A stretch of DNA of 50,773 bases from Muribaculaceae bacterium (GTDB taxonomy: Bacteria > Bacteroidota > Bacteroidia > Bacteroidales > Muribaculaceae), in NCBI GenBank assembly GCA_017557625.1, contig JAFYYG010000053.1, positions 1 to 50,773 of the forward strand. Reading direction: 5' to 3'. Positions 16,215 through 24,954 of this stretch are shown in pieces (within the stretch, counting starts at the first letter, position 1; every line of letters starts with the position of its first letter). The notes below the pieces were generated by a model. The model made no database searches and was not told the origin of the DNA. It saw only the letters and a list, made by a program, of their open reading frames with translations. A program made the translations under genes and the position numbers.

Positions 16215-16276
16215 GAAAGCTTTGTGCCCAGCGGCGGCATAAACAATTTTAGCAATTGTGCTGCGTTTATATTATA

Positions 16277-16310
16277 GTACAGAGTACAGAGTGGAGAGTA
16301 CAGAGTACAG
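16277..16310 (+). repeat. Heptad word array (GTACAGA)
   Basis: Words GTACAGA, GTACAGA, GTGGAGA, GTACAGA and a final GTACAG stand in exact 7-base register, in the gap after the radical SAM unit. Confidence 0.75.
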
Positions 16311-16332
16311 TTTAATGGTTAGAGGCCATTGC

Positions 16333-16372
16333 CTTGTTTTCTTGTTTTCTTGTCCTCTTGTTATCTTGTTAA
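16333..16372 (+). repeat. Octamer word array (CTTGTTTT)
   Basis: Five 8-base words, CTTGTTTT, CTTGTTTT, CTTGTCCT, CTTGTTAT and CTTGTTAA, end a few bases before the start of the next gene. The period is 8, not 7. Confidence 0.7.
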
Positions 16373-16382
16373 CTATATGATT

Positions 16383-17735
16383 ATGAGAAATGCTAAATAT
16401 ATTTTGATGCTTTTGCTGATGGCCACGGCTATGACCACGGCGATGGCACAGGTGGAATTTGGTGGCAACACCAAGCCGGTTTATGATGTGACACCTGAAT
16501 ACAACACCGGCCTCAACCACATCTATGTGCTTTATGAGGCGCAATGGGTGGCAATGACTTATACCGCTGCCGAGAATCCCGATGAGGTCACCTGGTACGA
16601 GTTTGGAGAGCAGGGCGGCGCATACGCCACCGAGGTGAGTGGCGTGGTGCGTAATGGCAACAAAACCATTCTGCCGCAAGTGACTGCCGACCGTGGATAT
16701 ATCATTGAGGAAGGTACTCGACGAACCTACATTTGGGTGGTGGATTACAGCAAGTACCGCCTCCTTCTCAACAGTGCCACAGTTGACCCAGAGAGCGACT
16801 GCGGCACTGCGACAATCCACGTTGACGGCTCGGGTCCCGACATTGTCTATTACACTATCAACGGCGGTCGCCGTGTGCTGGACCGAGAAATCAAAATCAT
16901 ATATAATACACTCGAGTGGAACTCTGAGGACAGAAGGTGGGACGAGACCGAGGTGGTTGAGACCGAGGCATCGTTTAAGAACGCTATGGCTGTGCCGGCA
17001 CCGTTGTGCAACACCACGTTCACTGTTGAGGGCGACAAGTTCCTTGAGTTTTGGAGAGAATATCAGAGCAAGACAACCGAGTCTTATACTGCAACCGCTG
17101 TTCGCGCCGAGACCACTGCCGAACAGGAAGAGCGCAACAACGACAACGAGCAGAATGCCAATGGCAGCGCTCTTGGTGGCTCGGCACCGGCAAAAATCAC
17201 GTTCACAGCCTATTGCACCGACGCCGTGTCGTTCAAGCAATGGCAGGTGAGCGATAACCCCGACTTCAACTACCTATTGATGGACTTCTCGCAGGAAGAG
17301 GTGGAATATACCTTTGAGGATGCAGGAACTACTTACTGGCGTTTCTATTATGCCAATAGCGACGGCACTTGCGAGGACTATAGCGAAACTTACACCGTTA
17401 ATATCGGAGTGAGCGACCTTGTGTGTCCAAACTTCTTCTCGCCAGGAACAACCGAAGATGTAAACGATGTGTGGAAGGTATCATACAAGTCAATCGTCGA
17501 TTTCCACTGCTGGATCTACAACCGCTGGGGCGTGCTCATAAAGGAGTTTACCGATCCCTCCGACGGTTGGGATGGAAAATACCATGGCAAGTTGGTGAGC
17601 ACAGGAGTATATTTCTATGTTGTGCAAGCCACTGGCAGTGATGGCAAGAAGTACAAACTTAGTGGTGACATCAATATCCTACACTACGAACGTCGCGACA
17701 TGGGCGGAGGTGGATACGAAGAACCCATGGAATGA
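16383..17735 (+). CDS. Secreted protein with gliding-motility-type C-terminal (T9SS type B) sorting domain
   Basis: The frame extends upstream, but the signal peptide MRNAKYILMLLLMATAM starts at 16383 (an ATG at 16377 is also possible), giving about 450 residues. The middle is Ig-like and beta-rich, with no catalytic motif. The last 85 residues match the gliding-motility-associated C-terminal domain: CPNFFSPGTTEDVNDVW, IYNRWGVLIKEF, GWDGKYHGKLVSTGVYFYVV and GDINILH. This domain directs secretion by the type IX system. No T9SS component is in this window. It is probably a surface or secreted structural protein; its role is unknown. Confidence 0.8.
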   Translation: MRNAKYILMLLLMATAMTTAMAQVEFGGNTKPVYDVTPEYNTGLNHIYVLYEAQWVAMTYTAAENPDEVTWYEFGEQGGAYATEVSGVVRNGNKTILPQVTADRGYIIEEGTRRTYIWVVDYSKYRLLLNSATVDPESDCGTATIHVDGSGPDIVYYTINGGRRVLDREIKIIYNTLEWNSEDRRWDETEVVETEASFKNAMAVPAPLCNTTFTVEGDKFLEFWREYQSKTTESYTATAVRAETTAEQEERNNDNEQNANGSALGGSAPAKITFTAYCTDAVSFKQWQVSDNPDFNYLLMDFSQEEVEYTFEDAGTTYWRFYYANSDGTCEDYSETYTVNIGVSDLVCPNFFSPGTTEDVNDVWKVSYKSIVDFHCWIYNRWGVLIKEFTDPSDGWDGKYHGKLVSTGVYFYVVQATGSDGKKYKLSGDINILHYERRDMGGGGYEEPME

Positions 17736-17760
17736 GATAGTGCTTCGCGCAGGTTAGTGT

Positions 17761-17858
17761 TTAGAGGTTATTGGTTATCGGCCTCTTCCCTCTCCACTCA
17801 CTTTATTGGTTATCGGCCTCTTCCCTCTCACCTCTTCCCTCTCCACTCACTTAGCTCG
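17761..17858 (+). repeat. Heptad word array with 35- and 49-base repeats
   Basis: The gap can be read as 14 words in exact 7-base register, including TTATTGG, TTATCGG, CCTCTTC, CCTCTCC and ACTCACT. TTATTGG/TTATCGG/CCTCTTC recurs 35 bases later (five words). CCTCTTC/CCTCTCC/ACTCACT recurs 49 bases later (seven words). All larger repeat distances are multiples of seven. No coding potential. Confidence 0.85.
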
Positions 17859-17888
17859 TCAACTTGTTAGCTTAAATAAAATATTAAT

Positions 17889-18824
17889 ATGAAATACCTC
17901 AACATCCTTTTTGTGACAATAGTTGCGTGTGCAACAGCGTTTTCAACCCAGGCGCAGCGCGCTGGCGAGTTTATGACTGTGGCGGCTCCCGAAATTCCAG
18001 AGTCAATAAATTTCTGCGGTGATAATGTGAACTTCGACCGCATCGATATGGCAGAGCGGCTCGATCGCGAGATGACATCGGTGATATATGGCCAAACCAT
18101 GTCGTCACTCATCATCAAGCGTGCCAACCGCTATTTCCCTCGCTTGATTGAGATTCTGAAAGAAAATAATATGCCCGAAGACTTGATATATCTCGCCGTT
18201 GCCGAGAGCTCGCTCGACATCAATGCCCTCTCGCCAGCCAAAGCGGCAGGAATTTGGCAGTTTATGGCGGCAACGGGAAAGCAGTATGGGCTAGAGGTCA
18301 ACGACGATGTGGATGAGCGTTATGACCCTGAAAAAGAGACAGTGGCTGCTTGCCGTTATCTACGTGATGCCTATTCCAAATATCACAACTGGGCTACAGT
18401 GTGCGCAAGTTACAACGCCGGCACCGGACGTATCACTTCTGAGTTGCAGTCACAGCAAGTTAACAATTCGTTTGACCTGCGCCTGGTGAGCGAGACATCA
18501 CGCTATGTCTTCCGCATCATCGCCTACAAACTCTTCCTAGAGAATCCTAAGAAGTATGGTTATCGTATTTATAGCAATCAGTTGTATCAGCCTATAGAGT
18601 ACGAGGTGATAGAAGTTAGTCGTCCTGTCTCTAACTGGGTAACTTGGGCTAATGAGCATGGTATCACCTATATGCAACTGCGAGACGCAAATCCCTGGAT
18701 TCGCAGCACAAAACTTCCTAACGCCTCGGGAAAGGTCTATAAGGTGAAGGTGCCCAAGCAGGACTCGCTCTATCGCAGCAGGGCAGGCAACAAAGTATAT
18801 AACAGGAATTGGGTGGTAGATTGA
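17889..18824 (+). CDS. Membrane-associated or periplasmic lytic transglycosylase (MltD-like)
   Basis: The 311-residue product has a signal peptide (about 1-22, ending TQAQ) and a SLT/GH23 domain. The catalytic Glu106 is in YLAVAESSLD. The motifs AAGIWQFMAATGKQYGL (about 115-131) and CASYNAGTGRI (about 166-176) are the other signatures of the fold. The C-terminal part (about 215-300) resembles a LysM-type wall-binding region but is degenerate. It cleaves peptidoglycan to 1,6-anhydromuropeptides in the periplasm. It stands between a heptad array and uvrA. Confidence 0.88.
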   Translation: MKYLNILFVTIVACATAFSTQAQRAGEFMTVAAPEIPESINFCGDNVNFDRIDMAERLDREMTSVIYGQTMSSLIIKRANRYFPRLIEILKENNMPEDLIYLAVAESSLDINALSPAKAAGIWQFMAATGKQYGLEVNDDVDERYDPEKETVAACRYLRDAYSKYHNWATVCASYNAGTGRITSELQSQQVNNSFDLRLVSETSRYVFRIIAYKLFLENPKKYGYRIYSNQLYQPIEYEVIEVSRPVSNWVTWANEHGITYMQLRDANPWIRSTKLPNASGKVYKVKVPKQDSLYRSRAGNKVYNRNWVVD

Positions 18825-19048
18825 TTTTTGTGTCAATTAGTAACTATTCAGCGATACCCACTTATCAAACAACAACAACAAAACTAGACAAAATAACAAG
18901 TGAAAATTAAGAAAAATATCTTTTGTTGAAGTTGTTAATCTTTGTTGAGTTTGTCTGATGATAAAGAGGAAAAATACAAGATTCCTTGATAGTAACGCAA
19001 ATCAACCAAATTGTTGATAATAGAGAAAAATTCGTGGTTTTTGAGTGA

Positions 19049-21889
19049 ATGAAGATTAATGGCAAGGATGTAGAAAGCGTGCAGGTGCAAGGCGCACGCG
19101 TGCACAATCTCAAGAACATAGATGTGGATTTGCCGCACTACAGCCTTAGTGTGATTACCGGGCTTAGTGGCAGCGGCAAGTCGTCGCTGGCTTTTGACAC
19201 CATTTTTGCCGAAGGTCAGCGCCGCTATCTTGAGACTTTCTCGTCCTACGCCCGTAATATGCTCGGAGTGCTGGAACGACCAGATGTGGATAAGATTTCG
19301 GGCCTGTCGCCTGTCATCTCGATAGGGCAGAAGACCACCAACAAGAACCCACGTTCTACCGTGGGCACCACCACCGAGGTCTATGACTACCTGCGTCTGC
19401 TCTATGCTCGTGCTAGTGATGCTTACAGCTATCTCTCTGGAGAGAAGATGGTTAAATATTCGCTCGACAAGATTTTGAGTCTCGTTCTTGAGCGATACGA
19501 AGGCAAGAAGATTTACTTGCTTGCTCCTCTTGTAAAGAACCGCAAGGGACATTACAAGGACCTCTTTGAGCAATTGCGCAAGAAGGGGTATCTGCATGTG
19601 CGTGTAGATGGTGAGCTGCGCGAGATAACCTTCGGAATGAAACTTGACCGCTACCGCAACCATGACGTGGAACTGGTGGTGGACCGTCTCAAGGTGGCTC
19701 AGAAAGACGAGGTGCGGCTGCGCGACACCATCAACACCTGCTTCAAGCAGGGCGACGGCCAACTCATGGTGATGGAGGCAGGCAGTGACACATTGGAGCA
19801 TTACAGCCGTTCGCTCATGGACCCAGCCACGGGATTGTCTTATGCTGAGCCCGCCCCGCACAGTTTCTCGTTCAACTCTCCTCAAGGCGCGTGCCACAAG
19901 TGCAAGGGACTTGGATATGTCAATATCATCGACAAGGACAAAATTATGCCCGACCCGTCAATATCGATTCGTGATGGTGGAATTACCACTTTGGGAAAAT
20001 ACAAGAACTCGCTGATTTTCTGGCAGATTCAAGCAATCTGCGAGAAATATGGCGCATCGCTCGACACTCCGCTCAACCAGTTGCCGGAGGAGGCCATCGA
20101 CGACATCCTCAACGGCACCGAGGAGCGCCTCAACATCAAGAACGAGACGATGAGCATCAACAACTATTTCCTCGCCTACGAGGGACTGGTGAAGTATATC
20201 GAGATGCAGCAGAGCGAGAACGCCACGTCGAAGGCGCAGAAATGGGCGGGCCAGTTCTTCTCGAGAACGGTGTGCCCCGAGTGTCATGGCGACCGCTTGA
20301 ACAAGGTGGCGCTGCACTTCAAGCTCGGCGGCAAGAATATCGCTGAACTCGCCCGCATGGACATCGCTCAACTGCGTGACTGGATGCTCGACCTGAAAAA
20401 CCACATCTCCGAGCGCCAGTGGGCGATTGCCGAGGAGGTGGTGAAGGAAATAAACAGCCGCCTCTCGTTTATGCTTGACGTGGGGCTCGACTATGTGTCG
20501 CTCAACCGCAGCAGCGCTTCGCTCTCGGGCGGCGAGAGTCAGCGCATCAGGCTTGCCACGCAGATTGGCTCGCAGTTGGTAAATGTGCTTTATATCCTTG
20601 ACGAGCCGAGCATCGGTCTGCACCAGCGCGACAACCAGCGGCTTATCAATTCCCTCAAGCACCTGCGCGATGAAGGCAACACTATCCTCGTTGTGGAGCA
20701 CGACCGTGATATGATGCTCGAGGCCGACTATGTGGTGGATATCGGGCCCAAAGCGGGTAGGAGAGGGGGCAATATCGTCTTCTCGGGAACGCCGCAGCAA
20801 CTTCTAAAAGCCGACACCATTACGGCGCGATACCTCAACGGCAAGGAGCGCATCGAGATTCCCGCCGAGCGTAGGCCTGGCAATGGCAGTGCGATAACGC
20901 TGCGAGGATGTAGCGGCAACAACCTCAAGAATGTGGATGTTACGATTCCGCTTGGCGTGCTTATATGCGTCACAGGTGTGAGCGGTAGCGGCAAGTCGTC
21001 GCTCATCAATGCCACTCTGCAGCCCATTCTTAGTCAGAAGTTCTACCGCTCGCTAACAGAGCCACTGCCTTACGACTCCATCGAGGGGTTGGAGAATATA
21101 GATAAGGTAGTCACTGTAGATCAGTCGCCACTGGGACGCACGCCGCGCTCCAACGCAGTGACCTATACCAATATCTTCACCGACATCCGCAACCTCTTCG
21201 TCAATTTGCCCGAGGCGAAGATTCGCGGATACAAGCCTGGACGCTTCTCGTTCAACACCAGCGGCGGACGCTGCGAGGTGTGCAAGGGCAACGGTTACAA
21301 GACGGTGGAGATGAACTTCCTGCCCGATGTGCTTGTGCCTTGCGAGGCGTGTGGCGGCAAGCGCTATAACCGCGAGACGCTCGAGGTGCGCTTCAAGGGC
21401 AAGTCTATCGCCGATGTGCTTGACATGACAATCAATCAAGCGGTGGAGTTCTTTGAGGCGGTGCCGAATATCCTGCACAAAATCAAGGTGCTGCAAGATG
21501 TGGGACTGGGCTATATCAAACTCGGTCAGCCGTCAAGCACCCTCTCGGGTGGAGAGAGTCAACGTGTGAAACTCGCCGCCGAACTCTCAAAGAAAGACAC
21601 TGGCAAGACTCTTTACATTCTCGATGAACCAACTACAGGTCTGCACTTTGAAGACATTAAAATCCTGCTCGGAGTACTGAACCGCCTTGTCGCGAAGGGC
21701 AACACCGTAATAGTAATCGAGCACAACATGGACGTGATAAAATGTGCCGACCACATCATCGACCTCGGCCCCGACGGAGGCCGCAACGGAGGAGAAGTGG
21801 TAGCCACCGGCACTCCCGAGCAAGTCGCTCAATCCCAAAATTCCATCACTGCCCAATATCTGAAAAAGGAACTACGTCACCAAAAATAA
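19049..21889 (+). CDS. uvrA: Excinuclease ABC subunit A
   Basis: The 946-residue protein is the damage-sensing ATPase of nucleotide excision repair, acting as a dimer with UvrB. It has two ABC modules: Walker A GLSGSGKSS (about 38-46) and VTGVSGSGKSS in the second half. ABC signatures (SLSGGESQRIRLA and TLSGGESQRVKLA) and Walker B segments (LYILDEPSIGLHQRD and LYILDEPTTGLHFED) are all present. Zinc-binding pairs CHKCKG, CPECHG, CEVCKGNG and CEACGG are intact. Length is standard. A LexA-type box is not obvious upstream. Confidence 0.98.
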   Translation: MKINGKDVESVQVQGARVHNLKNIDVDLPHYSLSVITGLSGSGKSSLAFDTIFAEGQRRYLETFSSYARNMLGVLERPDVDKISGLSPVISIGQKTTNKNPRSTVGTTTEVYDYLRLLYARASDAYSYLSGEKMVKYSLDKILSLVLERYEGKKIYLLAPLVKNRKGHYKDLFEQLRKKGYLHVRVDGELREITFGMKLDRYRNHDVELVVDRLKVAQKDEVRLRDTINTCFKQGDGQLMVMEAGSDTLEHYSRSLMDPATGLSYAEPAPHSFSFNSPQGACHKCKGLGYVNIIDKDKIMPDPSISIRDGGITTLGKYKNSLIFWQIQAICEKYGASLDTPLNQLPEEAIDDILNGTEERLNIKNETMSINNYFLAYEGLVKYIEMQQSENATSKAQKWAGQFFSRTVCPECHGDRLNKVALHFKLGGKNIAELARMDIAQLRDWMLDLKNHISERQWAIAEEVVKEINSRLSFMLDVGLDYVSLNRSSASLSGGESQRIRLATQIGSQLVNVLYILDEPSIGLHQRDNQRLINSLKHLRDEGNTILVVEHDRDMMLEADYVVDIGPKAGRRGGNIVFSGTPQQLLKADTITARYLNGKERIEIPAERRPGNGSAITLRGCSGNNLKNVDVTIPLGVLICVTGVSGSGKSSLINATLQPILSQKFYRSLTEPLPYDSIEGLENIDKVVTVDQSPLGRTPRSNAVTYTNIFTDIRNLFVNLPEAKIRGYKPGRFSFNTSGGRCEVCKGNGYKTVEMNFLPDVLVPCEACGGKRYNRETLEVRFKGKSIADVLDMTINQAVEFFEAVPNILHKIKVLQDVGLGYIKLGQPSSTLSGGESQRVKLAAELSKKDTGKTLYILDEPTTGLHFEDIKILLGVLNRLVAKGNTVIVIEHNMDVIKCADHIIDLGPDGGRNGGEVVATGTPEQVAQSQNSITAQYLKKELRHQK

Positions 21890-22129
21890 ACTGCGAGTTT
21901 ATTGAAGTACCAACGCTGCGTTTTATTGTTGTCAAGTGGCCTATTTTAGATTGTAAGTGAATTTTGGATCCACAGAAACTGGTGGTTGGTTGTGTCTCAG
22001 GCAATTAATATGAATGGCCGCAAAAAAAGACAATATGACCGAAAGGAAAAACAATCCTATTATGGATTTAAAGAATTTCCATTTAACATATTTTAAAATT
22101 AAAAATGTGAGAATTATCAACCTTAAGGG
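21890..22129. other. Intergenic stretch after uvrA, no gene seen
   Basis: No ORF with codon bias, RNA gene or strong terminator is visible here. The last third (22070-22115) is very AT-rich. The next promoter starts at 22130. Confidence 0.6.
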
Positions 22130-22160
22130 TTTGTGCTGTCATGTTTTAGTTGTACCTTTG
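22130..22160 (+). promoter_or_regulatory. Bacteroidetes promoter of the GYF_2-domain gene
   Basis: TTTG (22130-22133), 19 bases, then TACCTTTG (22153-22160): an exact match to TTTG-N19-TAnnTTTG. A start near 22166 would begin right at the first stem of the leader. Confidence 0.8.
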
Positions 22161-22164
22161 CCAT

Positions 22165-22303
22165 GTCAACAGAGATTTTAGCTAAATTTTTATGCAGCGA
22201 TTATTTGGGTGAATTCTTTGATTGACAAGAACTGCAAACAAATTCTTGTTGTGCAAAATAGAGATATTCATTTTTATTAAAAGTGCTGCAAATCATAATT
22301 GTC
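22165..22303 (+). ncRNA. Structured 5' leader, copy 1
   Basis: The leader is about 137 nt. Hairpin 1 pairs GTCAACAGAGA (22165-22175) with the stretch ending TTGAC (22222-22226), with a bulged A, and its loop contains GCAGC. Hairpin 2 pairs ACAAGAA (22225-22231) with TTCTTGT (22243-22249), overlapping the end of hairpin 1 by two bases. A conserved ATTAAAAGTGCTG follows before the start. A second copy with similar spacing and different but still pairing bases lies before the gene at 23465. This points to a selected RNA structure, perhaps cis-regulatory. Confidence 0.6.
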
Positions 22304-23140
22304 ATGCTAGTATTTGAAGAAGAAGGAATAAAGCAGACGTTTAAAATTCTCCTAAATTCTAGAGGCGTAGTTATAAACATCAAAGGGATTTTTTCCTCTT
22401 ATAGAGAGGTTTATTCAAAACAATACAATGATGTTTGTGAAATTAAACTCACAAATAGACTAGTCCAAACAATATTCGAAATCGATGGTATCGTTCTTAA
22501 CTTTGACGATAATGATGATGCTAATATTATCAGAAGTTTAATTACTTTGGGTAGAATTAATAAGGATAGATTGATTAAGCATATTGGACAAGATAATTAT
22601 ACAACGAGCATTCACAAAATCCGTTTAAGTGATGTGGAGAATGACATTTCATTAAATAAATTCAATGATTCTAGTTCCCAAACATCTTCAGAGTCTATTC
22701 CTAGAGCAGAGGTTTCCCAAGTGGGAATGTCAGCTTCTGCTACCCTTGATCACATTATAAAAATGCGTATGAAAGCCTTGGGTGGAAATCAGCAACAACA
22801 AGCTCCAGTCATGCAGCAGGCTCCCGTAATGCAGCAGGCTCCTGTAATGCAGCAAGCACCTGTTATGCATCAGGCACCACCAATGCAGCAAGCTCCATCA
22901 GGACCTCCTCCAGTTGCTGCTTCTTGTTTCTTATTTTATGCGTTTATTGAAGGTAAGCAGCAAGGGCCTTATGATCAAAAACAGTTTGCAAATCTTGTGA
23001 AATATGGTTTGGTAGATGCTAATACACCTATTTGGAAAGAAGGCATGCCTCAATGGCAAAAAGCAAGTACTGTGCCTGAAACAATGTCGTTCTTTCAACA
23101 GACGAACTACATGGCACCACCTCCAATGCCAATGGAGTAA
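22304..23140 (+). CDS. GYF_2 (DUF4339)-domain protein with QAPVM repeats
   Basis: From the ATG at 22304 the product is 278 residues; a GTG 21 bases upstream lies in the conserved leader and is less likely. Residues 1-110 form an unrecognised alpha/beta domain (no signal peptide, so cytoplasmic). Residues 163-204 are tandem QQAPVM pentapeptide-like repeats, a flexible linker. Residues 209-278 form a GYF_2 domain (FYAFIEGKQQGPYDQKQF, then ANTPIWKEGMPQWQ), a fold that binds proline-rich peptides and is common next to membrane proteins. It shares promoter and leader with the Cys-rich gene at 23465, so the two are probably co-regulated. The specific function is unknown. Confidence 0.72.
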   Translation: MLVFEEEGIKQTFKILLNSRGVVINIKGIFSSYREVYSKQYNDVCEIKLTNRLVQTIFEIDGIVLNFDDNDDANIIRSLITLGRINKDRLIKHIGQDNYTTSIHKIRLSDVENDISLNKFNDSSSQTSSESIPRAEVSQVGMSASATLDHIIKMRMKALGGNQQQQAPVMQQAPVMQQAPVMQQAPVMHQAPPMQQAPSGPPPVAASCFLFYAFIEGKQQGPYDQKQFANLVKYGLVDANTPIWKEGMPQWQKASTVPETMSFFQQTNYMAPPPMPME

Positions 23141-23286
23141 TTGATAACAGAGAAAAATCTTTTATCCTCAACATTTTTTAATAGTTGCAATGAAGAAGAA
23201 ACACCAAAAGGAGATGCTTTGGTGTGCATAGTTGGTTCGTGATAAATGTGATAAATGAAAGGGTCGTGATAAAAAGGGCTAAAAAA

Positions 23287-23318
23287 TTTGTTATTTTTAT
23301 ATAAAAACTATATCTTTG
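23287..23318 (+). promoter_or_regulatory. Bacteroidetes promoter of the Cys-rich gene
   Basis: TTTG (23287-23290), 20 bases, then TATCTTTG (23311-23318). The sequence after it matches the sequence after the promoter at 22153 (CTTTGCCrTGTCAwCAGAGA). Confidence 0.75.
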
Positions 23319-23322
23319 CCGT

Positions 23323-23464
23323 GTCATCAGAGATTTTAGTTAATTTTTTGCAGCACAATTTTAGGTGAAATCTCTGACATGATAAAAGGTCTTGTAACTT
23401 TTTTGTGTTACAAGAAGTTTTTGAAGTTATTCATTAAAGTGCTGTCTAACCAAAGCTAACAAGA
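23323..23464 (+). ncRNA. Structured 5' leader, copy 2
   Basis: Hairpin 1 has a 10-base perfect stem TCAGAGATTT/AAATCTCTGA (3' arm 23368-23377), extended by GTCA (23323-23326) with TGAT (23380-23383) across a 2-base bulge; its loop has GCAGC. Hairpin 2 is CTTGTAAC (23391-23398) with GTTACAAG (23407-23414), followed by AAGTTTTT, so it could act as an attenuator. ATTAAAGTGCTG then precedes the start codon. Length and order equal those of the copy at 22165-22303. Confidence 0.62.
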
Positions 23465-24598
23465 ATGAAAAAAGTATTAGTATTAAACACGCTAGATCCT
23501 ACAATTGATAAGTCGTGTTGTAACGTTTTTAAAAAAGTGAACTGGTTGAAATGTATGTTTTCATCAAAGCAATATCATGAAAACACAGTAACAGAGCAGT
23601 TCAACAAAATCGGTTCGAATGGATTCGTTTTTCAGGACGAGAAGGTGCTCCCGCACAATTTGTATGTTGAGAACGAATATGATAGTAAGTCGGTACATGG
23701 CGTGTATCGTTTTACAAACGCAGGAAGTGCAAGATACCAAGTTTACTTTGGTCCCATTATTGAGGTGACTCAAGAGGATTTGGGCTGCCTGACAGGTCTC
23801 GGTTGTAATCCAAAGATGGGATGCAAAGGAATGAAGTTGGGTTGCAAAGGATCTAAGTTGGGTTGCAAAAACCTGAGTTGTAGCTCTTTGGGATGTAGCT
23901 CAAAAGGTGGAAATGTTCAATATGTGAATTTCATGAACAATGAAAAGAACCAAGAACCAGTAAAGGCCCTCAACAAGCACTTCAACTTGCGTGAATCGTT
24001 TGAGCCCGAGAAAGACGATTACACTTACAGCACAATAACCGAGAACTCTCTAAACGAACTTGTTAAGGATCACTATGAGAGGATTTTGACCCAGTACACA
24101 CAAGATGTAGAGAGTTTCTACCAGCAAGGATTGGGATATATAAAGACTCTCGATACTCCATCGTTTGACGATTTGTTTACACAGGCAATGCTTTTTGGCT
24201 CTACATCAAACCAGAAGGCATTAATGGCCGACCTTTCTACATTCCAAGCAAATATACGACTCAGCCGTTTTGATGTTTGGTACTTTCCAATGATAAAAGG
24301 TCTTTTAAGACGTATTGGTGAAAACATACCTATTATCAAGTGGTTCTTTAGCAAAGAGGAGATAATCGCTACATCTCGTTTGAACGAATCAAACCGTGCT
24401 TTTGTAGAGAGTGTGTATGAGGAGGAATTCAATGCCACCGAAGATAAGGAGATAATTACTCAAATGGTGAAAGAGGCTATTGTTGGAAAGATTCCTGTTA
24501 CTCTTGCTGTGAAGAGAAAACTTGGCTTCTGGAAGAGCATCTTCCATCCTGTAGAGTATGACTTCCATACATACATGATAGACGCTATACAAGGATGA
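23465..24598 (+). CDS. Unrecognised protein with an internal GC-repeat cysteine cluster
   Basis: The 377-residue product has no signal peptide. Residues 1-100 are an unrecognised domain with Cys18, Cys19 and Cys30. Residues 107-145 hold seven cysteines at 108, 114, 120, 127, 134, 139 and 144, six of them in Gly-Cys pairs, within KLGCKG-type repeats. This could bind metal or be modified. Residues 180-377 are mostly helical, with several hydrophobic stretches that may be membrane-associated (WYFPMIKGLLRRIGENIPIIKWFF). The stop overlaps the start of yidD by 4 bases, so translation is coupled, which suggests that the two proteins work at the membrane together. I do not recognise the family. Confidence 0.62.
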   Translation: MKKVLVLNTLDPTIDKSCCNVFKKVNWLKCMFSSKQYHENTVTEQFNKIGSNGFVFQDEKVLPHNLYVENEYDSKSVHGVYRFTNAGSARYQVYFGPIIEVTQEDLGCLTGLGCNPKMGCKGMKLGCKGSKLGCKNLSCSSLGCSSKGGNVQYVNFMNNEKNQEPVKALNKHFNLRESFEPEKDDYTYSTITENSLNELVKDHYERILTQYTQDVESFYQQGLGYIKTLDTPSFDDLFTQAMLFGSTSNQKALMADLSTFQANIRLSRFDVWYFPMIKGLLRRIGENIPIIKWFFSKEEIIATSRLNESNRAFVESVYEEEFNATEDKEIITQMVKEAIVGKIPVTLAVKRKLGFWKSIFHPVEYDFHTYMIDAIQG

Positions 24599-24807
24599 AA
24601 CGAATTCTAATAGCTTTAATTCGGTTTTATCAGCGTTATCTCTCGCAATATACCCCTAAGTGTCTATATATACCGTCATGTTCGGAATATTGTATATTAG
24701 CGATACAAAAATACGGGTTAATAAAAGGTTTAAAAAAGACACGAGAGAGGTTGAACAGGTGTGATATGGAACACGTTCATCTCTATGGTACTGAAGATTG
24801 GCCATAG
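24595..24807 (+). CDS. yidD: YidD, membrane protein insertion efficiency factor
   Basis: The 70-residue product matches YidD: N-terminal amphipathic helix ILIALIRFYQRYLS, then CLYIPSCSEYCILAIQKYG (family form C-R-F-x-P-T-CS-x-YA), GLIKGLKKTRERLNRC and a short tail with HLYGTEDWP. YidD lies at the inner face of the cytoplasmic membrane and aids YidC-dependent insertion. In most genomes it sits between rnpA and yidC. Here it is translationally coupled to the Cys-rich gene, so it may be a second, specialised copy. The usual Cys-x-Phe-x-Pro-Thr is CLYIPS here. Confidence 0.85.
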   Translation: MKRILIALIRFYQRYLSQYTPKCLYIPSCSEYCILAIQKYGLIKGLKKTRERLNRCDMEHVHLYGTEDWP

Positions 24808-24954
24808 TGTAATAGGGGCGTTTTATGAATTCCGTAAAATGCTATGTTTAAAGCTGGAGCAAACGAAATTCGGGCAATTGACTCCTGTTGCGATTAGGAA
24901 ATACTTTTTTATTGACAATTTTTTTTATTATTATTTTTATAAACTTTTTCTATT

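Noticed and set aside
16243-16259. Small hairpin ACAATT/AATTGT after the second radical SAM substrate gene
   Set aside because: Six A/T-rich pairs without a T run; too weak to call a terminator.
18935-19897. Antisense frame of 320 codons over the uvrA start
   Set aside because: It overlaps the conserved uvrA N-terminus on the other strand and has no recognisable motif.
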